The notes beneath the pieces are model-generated. The model did no database searches and was not told the DNA's origin. It saw only the letters and a program-made list of their open reading frames with translations. A stretch of DNA of 7,513 nucleotides from Sideroxydans sp. (GTDB lineage Bacteria > Pseudomonadota > Gammaproteobacteria > Burkholderiales > Gallionellaceae), in assembly GCA_020057805.1 (NCBI GenBank), contig JAGVFD010000182.1:1-7513 (forward strand), read 5' to 3'. This document shows positions 1 to 6,255 of the stretch, piece by piece. The translations under genes and the position numbers were made by a program. Positions within the stretch are counted from its first letter, which is position 1. Every line of letters starts with the position of its first letter.

Positions 1-1748
<1,748 letters not shown>

Positions 1749-1753
1749 TCGGA

Positions 1754-1768
1754 CACGGTTTAACCGTG
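1754..1768 (+). terminator. Small perfect palindrome just after ligA, possible weak terminator
   Basis: cacggtt-t-aaccgtg is a perfect 7-base inverted repeat starting 5 bases after the ligA stop. As RNA it would fold as a 5-bp cacgg/ccgtg stem with a short AU loop. There is no T-run after it, so it is not a canonical intrinsic terminator. It may be a weak terminator, an mRNA 3'-end stabiliser or chance. The position after a stop codon is the only functional hint. Confidence 0.25.
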
Positions 1769-1784
1769 AAGCTAAAGCTGCATA

Positions 1785-1880
1785 CTCCCTCCCCTTCAAG
1801 GGGAGGGCTGGGGCGGGGATGGGGGAAATAGCAGCGATTAACCCATCCCCCACCTAACCTCCCCCTTGAAAGGGGAGGAA
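1785..1880. repeat. GC-rich palindromic repeat: two inverted copies of a C/G-run hairpin unit
   Basis: Two related units face each other. Unit 1 contains a perfect 10-bp palindrome, ccctcccctt (1787-1796) / aaggggaggg (1798-1807), followed by ggctggggcggggatggg. Unit 2 reads the same in reverse: gggatggg at 1816-1823 pairs with cccatccc at 1842-1849. It ends in a second near-perfect palindrome, cctccccctt (1858-1867) / aaaggggagg (1869-1878). About 18 bases separate the inner arms. The whole could form one long hairpin or two small ones. It resembles the REP-like intergenic repeats of environmental proteobacteria. It codes for nothing, and could act as a terminator or mRNA stabiliser between ligA and galU. 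Confidence 0.8.
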
Positions 1881-1952
1881 CTTGGTTGCGACATTTATCA
1901 CAGATCATTTGTGGATGAAAAAGGTTTAGTTTTTTTGGGTGAGGGAAAAAGA

Positions 1953-2822
1953 ATGAAAACAAAAATCACGAAAGCAGTATTTCCCGTTGCAGGCATGGGG
2001 AGTCGTTTCTTACCCGCCACTAAAGCAACAGCCAAAGAAATGTTGCCCGTGGTGGATAAACCGCTCATTCAATATGCAGTCGAAGAAGCGGTAGCAGCGG
2101 GCATTACCGATATGGTTTTTGTGACGGGGCGACATAAGCGCGCCATCGAAGATCATTTCGATAAAGCGTATGAATTGGAAGCTTCGCTTGCAGCCAGCGG
2201 CAAAACAGAATTGTTGCGCATCGTGCAAGAGGTTGTGCCCAAGCATGTGAACTGTATTTACATTCGCCAATCCGAGCCGCTGGGCTTAGGGCATGCGGTG
2301 TTGTGCGCGTTGCCGGTGATTCAAGATGAGCCGTTCGCGGTGTTGCTGGCAGACGATTTGATTGATGGTGAACCCCCTGTGATGCGCCAAATGGTCGATG
2401 TGTTTGCGCAGCAACAATGTTCCATCTTGGGTGTGCAAGATGTGCCGCGCGCGCATACCAAGCAATACGGCATTGTGGCGAGTAGTCCGCTGTCATTGAA
2501 CTTGGAAAAAGTGAGTGGCATTGTTGAAAAGCCGCATCCCAATGTGGCCCCGTCCACCTTGGCAGTCGTGGGGCGCTATATTTTGACGCCGCGCATTTTT
2601 CATCACCTACAACAAGTGCAAGCAGGCGCGGGCGGCGAAATTCAACTCACCGATGGCATTGCTGCACTGATGAGTGAAGAGCAGTTGCTAGCGTATCGTT
2701 ATCGTGGCATTCGTTATGACTGCGGCTCAAAATTAGGCTACTTGAAAGCGCAAGTTGCTTATGGTTTGAAACACGAAGAATTGCGCGATGAATTCGCCGC
2801 GTATCTGCAAATGGTGCGCTAA
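1953..2822 (+). CDS. galU: UTP-glucose-1-phosphate uridylyltransferase GalU
   Basis: GalU makes UDP-glucose from UTP and glucose-1-phosphate in the cytoplasm, feeding LPS core, exopolysaccharide and UDP-glucuronate synthesis. The product is 289 residues, close to the family norm of about 290-300. The nucleotide-binding signature is at residues 11-24 ([14 protein letters not shown]), followed by [14 protein letters not shown] (28-41). The metal-binding aspartates lie in LLADD (131-135), the UDP-glucose contact in VEKP (191-194), and the conserved GEIQLTDGI at 228-236. The ATG at 1953 is chosen because gaggg (1941-1945) sits 7 bases upstream and the protein then begins like E. coli GalU. The frame stays open back to 1866, but that stretch runs into the palindromic repeat and adds no conserved sequence. 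hpt follows after 2 bases. No convincing promoter was found in the leader. Confidence 0.96.
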   Translation: MKTKITKAVFPVAGMGSRFLPATKATAKEMLPVVDKPLIQYAVEEAVAAGITDMVFVTGRHKRAIEDHFDKAYELEASLAASGKTELLRIVQEVVPKHVNCIYIRQSEPLGLGHAVLCALPVIQDEPFAVLLADDLIDGEPPVMRQMVDVFAQQQCSILGVQDVPRAHTKQYGIVASSPLSLNLEKVSGIVEKPHPNVAPSTLAVVGRYILTPRIFHHLQQVQAGAGGEIQLTDGIAALMSEEQLLAYRYRGIRYDCGSKLGYLKAQVAYGLKHEELRDEFAAYLQMVR

Positions 2823-2824
2823 CC

Positions 2825-3370
2825 GTGAATAATTTGGATGCGCGTCAAACGCTGGCCGCTGCGGAAATGCTGTTCAGCGCAGATGAGGTGAATAGCGCTT
2901 TACAGCGCGTTGCGCAAGAAATTAACGCCCTGCTAACTGATCAACATCCGCTGGTATTGTCGGTGATGGGCGGCGCGGTGGTGTTCAGCGGGCAACTACT
3001 GCCGTTGTTGAACTTTCCTCTCGACTTCGATTACCTACACGTCTCACGTTATGGCAATGAAAAGCAGGGCGGTGAGTTGCACTGGAAAGTGGCTCCACGC
3101 GAAAATGTGCGCGGCAAAGTGGTGTTGGTGCTGGACGATATTTTGGACGAAGGCCACACCATGCACGCTATCGAGCAACGGGTGATGGAATTGGGCGCAA
3201 GCAAATTTTATTGTGCCGTCTTCGCCGACAAAATGCATGGCAAAGCAAAACCCATCCAAGCTGATTTCGTGGGCTTGCAATTACCGAATCGTTTTGTGTT
3301 TGGTTATGGCATGGACATTCACGGCGCGTGGCGTAATTTGCCCGCGATTTATGCAGTTAAAGAAGAGTAA
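2825..3370 (+). CDS. hpt: Hypoxanthine(-guanine) phosphoribosyltransferase
   Basis: This type I phosphoribosyltransferase joins hypoxanthine (and usually guanine) to PRPP, giving IMP or GMP in purine salvage. The 181 residues match the family length. The PRPP-binding motif is VVLVLDDILDEGHT (residues 99-112) with the adjacent acidic pair D104/D105. The pyrophosphate-loop region is VMGGAVVF (47-54), and the flexible-loop element is HVSRYGNE (72-79). The purine-site tail is FVGLQLPNRFVFGYGMD (148-164). The proposed start is GTG at 2825, two bases after the galU stop. It has no clear Shine-Dalgarno, which suggests reinitiation by ribosomes finishing galU. The first in-frame ATG, at 2867, would remove 14 residues without reaching a conserved block, so it remains possible. 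Exact base preference (hypoxanthine versus guanine) cannot be read from the sequence. A hypoxanthine-producing phosphorylase gene follows. Confidence 0.88.
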   Translation: MNNLDARQTLAAAEMLFSADEVNSALQRVAQEINALLTDQHPLVLSVMGGAVVFSGQLLPLLNFPLDFDYLHVSRYGNEKQGGELHWKVAPRENVRGKVVLVLDDILDEGHTMHAIEQRVMELGASKFYCAVFADKMHGKAKPIQADFVGLQLPNRFVFGYGMDIHGAWRNLPAIYAVKEE

Positions 3371-3378
3371 AAAACTTA

Positions 3379-3477
3379 TCCACGAAATACACGAAAAGCA
3401 CGAACGCAACGCCCACCCTATTCGATATGAAATACGTTACATAGATATATTTTCGTGCCTTTCGTGTTTTTCGTGGA
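3379..3477. repeat. Long inverted repeat built from 'cacgaa' units between hpt and mtnP
   Basis: The left arm 3379-3404 (tccacgaaatacacgaaaag then cacgaa) and the right arm 3452-3477 are inverted copies matching at 24 of 26 positions. They are separated by a 47-base loop. Each arm is itself three tandem repeats of about 9 bases with a cacgaa core. In RNA this makes a 26-bp stem directly after hpt. The stem could end or stabilise the galU-hpt message. The AT-rich loop holds tatatt (3446-3451), which resembles a -10 box, but no good -35 lies at the right distance. This looks like a dispersed intergenic repeat of the kind seen in many environmental bacteria. Function is unknown. Confidence 0.8.
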
Positions 3478-3510
3478 CGATTTGACTTTGATTTTGAATT
3501 GGAGTTTCAA

Positions 3511-4257
3511 ATGTTAGCAATCATCGGCGGTACAGGTCTTAACCAACTCGGCAATCTTAAAATCACCCATCGGCAAGTGATGCGCACCCCTTTTGGCGAG
3601 CCGTCTGGGCCGCTCACGTTTGGCACAATTAACGAACACGAGGTTATGTTCATCGCGCGCCACGGTTACGGTCACACCATTCCGCCGCACATGGTTAACT
3701 ACCGCGCCAACTTATGGGCGCTACGCGATCAAGGGGCGAAGCGCGTCATCGCAGTGGCCTCGGTGGGCGGTATTCGCGCCGATTTAATTCCGGGTACTTT
3801 AGTGGTGCCTAGTCAAATTATTGACTACACAAATGGACGCGCTTTCACTTACTTCGATGGACGTGAACAGTCTGTGACACACATTGATTTCACCTTGCCC
3901 TACACCGAATCCTTGCGTCAAAGCGTATTAGATGCCGCGCATCACGCAGGCGAAACTTGCGTCAACGGCGGCGTGTATGCCGCCACCCAAGGGCCGCGTT
4001 TGGAAACCGCCGCAGAGATTAATCGTTACGAGGGTGACGGCGCAGACATGGTGGGTATGACAGGTATGCCAGAAGCCGCCTTGGCGCGCGAACTGGGTGT
4101 GGAATACGCCACCATTGCCGTGGTGGTGAATTACGCCGCAGGACGTGGCAGCAGCAAGCAAGCAATCGCTTTAGACGAAATTGGCACATTCGCTCAACCC
4201 GCTATGGCGCGTGTGCGCAAAATTTTAGAAGGCGTGGTGGAACACTACGAAAATTAA
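3511..4257 (+). CDS. mtnP: S-methyl-5'-thioinosine phosphorylase (MTAP/PNP family)
   Basis: This trimeric-type purine nucleoside phosphorylase probably splits methylthioinosine with phosphate into hypoxanthine and 5-methylthioribose-1-phosphate. Family motifs along the 248 residues are IGGTGL (5-10, phosphate site), ARHGYGHTIPPHMVNYRAN (49-67), GPRLETAAEI (161-170) and VGMTGMPEAALARE (181-194). The specificity region reads VVNYAAG (205-211), where human MTAP has TDYDCW. Thus the two aspartates that recognise the 6-amino group of adenine in MTAP (D220, D222) become N207 and A209. The asparagine is typical of enzymes using 6-oxopurines, so inosine-type substrate is inferred; the gene symbol is that of the broader family. 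The ATG at 3511 has ggag 6 bases upstream and begins exactly at MLAIIGGTG. An upstream TTG at 3499 is unlikely. The hpt gene before it would consume the hypoxanthine. Confidence 0.88.
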   Translation: MLAIIGGTGLNQLGNLKITHRQVMRTPFGEPSGPLTFGTINEHEVMFIARHGYGHTIPPHMVNYRANLWALRDQGAKRVIAVASVGGIRADLIPGTLVVPSQIIDYTNGRAFTYFDGREQSVTHIDFTLPYTESLRQSVLDAAHHAGETCVNGGVYAATQGPRLETAAEINRYEGDGADMVGMTGMPEAALARELGVEYATIAVVVNYAAGRGSSKQAIALDEIGTFAQPAMARVRKILEGVVEHYEN

Positions 4258-4276
4258 ATTGAAACTGGAGTGGCCT

Positions 4277-4393
4277 CCGCAGATTGTGTCGTTAACCCCC
4301 CAACCCTTTGCCCACAGATTGCACAGATTGAAGTGCAAGGCGAGGCTTAAATTTGGCACTTTTATTTGGTTTTTAATCTGCGTGAATCTGCGG
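4277..4393. repeat. Imperfect inverted repeat of 'cgcagatt/cacagatt' units between mtnP and def
   Basis: The left arm at 4312-4329 (ccacagattgcacagatt) and the right arm at 4375-4393 (aatctgcgtgaatctgcgg) are inverted copies with a few differences and one extra base. Each arm is a tandem pair of c-gcagatt-like units. Inside them, aagtgc (4331-4336) and gcactt pair again, extending the stem. A lone ccgcagatt at 4277-4285 is a further half-unit. The transcript could form a long hairpin upstream of def. It is of the same general kind as the 'cacgaa' repeat upstream of mtnP but different in sequence. No promoter of good quality is visible in this 195-base gap. Confidence 0.7.
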
Positions 4394-4452
4394 ACAAAAA
4401 GGTTTGTTTTTGAATTTTGAGTGGATGAGTAAAGAGAGAAAGGCCATGAGCG

Positions 4453-4986
4453 ATGTCAGTTAGAGAAGTGCTGCGTATGGGCGATCCGCGTTTATTACAA
4501 CGCGCCGAACCCATTACTAATTTTGGCAGCCGTGAGTTGCAAGCTTTGTTGGCGGATATGCGCGACACCATGCACGCATTAGATGGGGTTGGGCTGGCCG
4601 CGCCGCAAATTGGCGTGGGCTTGCGCGTGGTGATTTTTGAAGTGAATGCTAATCAGCGTTATCCCGATGCCGAATCGGTGCCGCAAACCGTGCTCATCAA
4701 CCCCATCCTCACGCCCCTATCGGATGCAATGGAAGAAGACTGGGAAGGTTGCCTGAGCGTGCCCGGCATGCGCGGACGTGTGCCACGCTATACCCAGTTA
4801 CGCTACCAAGGCCGTGATGAAAATGGTGGCGTGATAGACCGTACCGTGAGTGGCTTTCATGCGCGCGTGGTGCAACATGAATGCGACCATTTGGATGGTA
4901 TTTTGTATCCCATGCGCCTGCTCGACATGCGCCAATTTGGTTTTTCTGACGTGCTGTTTCCCGATCAAAATGGGCAGGATGAATAA
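4453..4986 (+). CDS. def: Peptide deformylase
   Basis: Peptide deformylase removes the formyl group from the initiator methionine of new proteins at the ribosome exit. The 177-residue product carries all three signature motifs: GVGLAAPQIG (45-54), EGCLS (98-102) and QHECDHLDG (141-149). The metal ligands are C100, H142 and H146, with E143 as catalytic acid/base. A longer segment at about residues 65-82 (NANQRYPDAESVPQTVLI) is typical of the second, stand-alone deformylase found in many beta- and gammaproteobacteria. There is no fmt gene beside it in the window, which fits that reading (inferred). The ATG at 4453 is preceded by purine-rich agagagaaagg ending 9 bases upstream. An out-of-frame ATG at 4446 would give only five codons. 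The stop codon TAA forms part of the target duplication of the MITE-like element that follows. Before that insertion the gene would have abutted the downstream channel gene. Confidence 0.96.
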   Translation: MSVREVLRMGDPRLLQRAEPITNFGSRELQALLADMRDTMHALDGVGLAAPQIGVGLRVVIFEVNANQRYPDAESVPQTVLINPILTPLSDAMEEDWEGCLSVPGMRGRVPRYTQLRYQGRDENGGVIDRTVSGFHARVVQHECDHLDGILYPMRLLDMRQFGFSDVLFPDQNGQDE

Positions 4987-4987
4987 A

Positions 4988-5128
4988 GGATGCCTCTAAT
5001 AATCCAAACTTCGTTGCAATACGGCGTTGCTCACGAAAAATGACTCCTTACATATTTGATATATGCCGCGTCGTAATTTTTTGTTCGCGCCTTGTCTTGC
5101 TTAGAACTTTGAATTATTAGAGGCATCC
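4988..5128. mobile_element. MITE-like palindromic element, 141 bp, with TAAA target duplication
   Basis: The ends are inverted copies. ggatgcctctaataat (4988-5003) is the exact reverse complement of 5113-5128, and over the outer 25 positions 23 match. The imperfect pairing continues inward to a central hairpin catat-ttgat-atatg (5051-5065), centred on 5058, which is also the exact midpoint of the element. The 4-base sequence taaa flanks both sides (4984-4987 and 5129-5132), as expected of a target duplication. There is no coding capacity, so any movement would need a transposase supplied elsewhere. The 4-base duplication at an AT-rich site recalls IS5-type elements, but that parentage is only a guess. 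It lies exactly between the def stop and the channel start. Confidence 0.82.
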
Positions 5129-5134
5129 TAAATG
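5119..5134 (+). promoter_or_regulatory. Ribosome binding site of the channel gene, supplied by the MITE end
   Basis: agagg at 5119-5123 lies inside the right terminal repeat of the element, 8 bases before the ATG at 5132. It is the only Shine-Dalgarno candidate for this start now. In the reconstructed empty site the role would have been played by agga at 4976-4979 in the end of def, 7 bases from the ATG. In a transcript reading through from def, agagg would pair with cctct at 4993-4997 of the left repeat. Confidence 0.55.
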
Positions 5135-6163
5135 AAACAAGCCGCCCGCCAAGAATTAAAAGTTATCCGTAATCTACGCATCTCACTTATTTTGCTGGTG
5201 GTGGTATTTATTGTGGGTACGGTGGGCTATCGCATCTTGGGTGAACATCTATACACCTGGCAAGACTGCTTCTATATGACCTTCATTACCATCGCCTCGA
5301 TTGGCTATGGTGAAATTGTGGATGTGACGCATTACGAATATGGCCGCATGTTCACGGTGCTGATTGGTATCTCGGGCATCGGCGTATTGGGTTTTGTGTT
5401 GTCCACGGTCACCACTTTTATGTTGGAAAGCGACCTTAATGTCAGCTGGCGGAGAAATAAAATGTACAAAAGAATCGAACAACTCAAAGACCACTACATT
5501 GTGTGCGGCGTAGGTTTGGTGGGTAGCAATGTAAGCAATGATTTGAACATCACAGGACGCACCTGCGTCATTATTGAAAGCGATATGAGCAGCATCAATC
5601 GTTATTTGGAATCCAATCCAGAGCAGCTTTATGTGAGCGGCGATGCCACTGATAACGATGTGCTATTGGCCGCAGGGGTGATGCGCGCTAAAGGTTTATT
5701 TGCCGTCGCGCATGATGACAGCGCCAACCTAGTGATTAGCTTAAGTGCCAAGCAACTCAATCCTGCACTACGCGTGGTGGCACGTTGCCATAACGTCAAG
5801 AATGCAGAAAAAACACGTCGTGCTGGCGCAGATGAAATCGTCTCGCCTGATTTTAGTGGTGGACTGCGTTTAGTCTCTGCGATGGTTAGGCCGAGCGTGA
5901 TGAACTTCCTCGATGAAATGGTTAAATCCGACAGCAATTTGCGCATGGAAGAAGTGGTTATCCCCTCTGGCATGCATCACAAACCTTTGAGTGCGTTATC
6001 ACATGCTAAGCAAGATTGCGTGGTGCTGGCGGTGCGTAGCCAAGCAGAGTGGAAATTTAACCCTCCCAGCAGTTATATTTTTCAAAGCAATGATGTGTTG
6101 ATGGTGATGACCACACCTTCAGGGCGCATGTGCTTGGAGAAATTGATACAAGGCATGAACTAA
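5132..6163 (+). CDS. Two-helix potassium channel with RCK (TrkA-N/TrkA-C) domain, MthK-like
   Basis: This is an inner-membrane K+ channel gated by a cytoplasmic RCK ring. In the 343 residues, TM1 is at about 15-36. The pore helix and filter are TITIASIGYGE-like (about 50-61), with GYG at 58-60 followed by Glu where most channels have Asp. TM2 is at about 73-97. After a basic linker (SWRRNK, 105-110) comes a Rossmann RCK domain: HYIVCGVGLVG (121-131, GxGxxG), acidic VIIESD (146-151) at the end of strand 2, and YVSGDATDNDVL (167-178). A TrkA-C-like region fills about 268-343 (MEEVVIPSGMHHKPL onward). There is no voltage sensor. The ligand could be Ca2+, a nucleotide or another signal; the sequence does not say. 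The ATG at 5132 is used because it gives the complete TM1. An internal start at 5462 is annotated separately. The gene probably belonged to an operon with def before the element inserted. Confidence 0.9.
   Translation: MKQAARQELKVIRNLRISLILLVVVFIVGTVGYRILGEHLYTWQDCFYMTFITIASIGYGEIVDVTHYEYGRMFTVLIGISGIGVLGFVLSTVTTFMLESDLNVSWRRNKMYKRIEQLKDHYIVCGVGLVGSNVSNDLNITGRTCVIIESDMSSINRYLESNPEQLYVSGDATDNDVLLAAGVMRAKGLFAVAHDDSANLVISLSAKQLNPALRVVARCHNVKNAEKTRRAGADEIVSPDFSGGLRLVSAMVRPSVMNFLDEMVKSDSNLRMEEVVIPSGMHHKPLSALSHAKQDCVVLAVRSQAEWKFNPPSSYIFQSNDVLMVMTTPSGRMCLEKLIQGMN
5451..5464 (+). promoter_or_regulatory. Internal Shine-Dalgarno and ATG for a free RCK subunit
   Basis: Inside the channel gene, ggag (5451-5454) lies 7 bases before an in-frame ATG (5462-5464, Met111). 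This is a better start signal than the gene's own. The Shine-Dalgarno is made by two consecutive uncommon arginine codons, cgg and aga, while cgc and cgt prevail nearby. Starting here would give a 233-residue soluble protein consisting of the RCK module alone. The archaeal MthK gene is known to have such an internal start, Met107, at the same domain boundary, and the extra subunits complete its gating ring. Confidence 0.6.
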
Positions 6164-6193
6164 TCAATCTTTGATCAGTGCCTTTCACACTCA

Positions 6194-6215
6194 CTCTCTC
6201 GCCGTGGGAGAGGAG
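6194..6215. repeat. Small ctctc/gagag hairpin in the channel-AlkZ gap
   Basis: ctctctc (6194-6200) pairs with gagaggag (6208-6215), with one bulged g, around a 7-base loop gccgtgg. The surrounding sequence, ttcacactcactctctcgcc, resembles the 'ctctccc...gggagag' intergenic repeats common in proteobacteria, in a worn form. No T-run follows, so it is a weak terminator candidate only. The rest of this 92-base gap holds a short atcaa-tct-ttgat dyad at 6163-6175 and the ribosome binding site of the next gene. Confidence 0.4.
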
Positions 6216-6255
6216 GCTTGAACAGAGATTTTCTAATCTGCACAGGGGAGGCAAT

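Noticed and set aside
1816..1878. Intrinsic terminator for ligA within the GC-rich repeat
   Set aside because: The stems are strong, but no run of T follows either of them on the + strand, so it is recorded as a repeat only.
1899..1913. Near-perfect dyad cacagatcatttgtg in the galU leader as an operator
   Set aside because: It is a single 15-base dyad with one mismatch and no promoter that can be located beside it. It is not distinguishable from chance.
1866..1952. Upstream extension of galU by 29 residues
   Set aside because: It starts within the palindromic repeat, has no ribosome binding site and no resemblance to GalU. The ATG at 1953 has a good site at 1941-1945.
3376..3384. ttatccacg as a DnaA box
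   Set aside because: The last base differs from TTATNCACA, it is part of the cacgaa inverted repeat, and there is no cluster of boxes or origin-type sequence.
3381..3404. Tandem cacgaa units as a CRISPR array
   Set aside because: The units are about 9 bases with no unique spacers of regular length, and the set is mirrored by an inverted copy.
5092..5120. ttgtct/tattag promoter inside the MITE-like element
   Set aside because: Each box matches only 4 of 6 consensus bases, and initiation would leave almost no leader before the ATG. It is mentioned as a possibility only, not listed as a feature.
6178..6255. GTG at 6178 as start of the AlkZ-like gene
   Set aside because: The extra residues come from the gap hairpin, and the ATG at 6256 has a strong Shine-Dalgarno and begins at the family's usual N-terminus.
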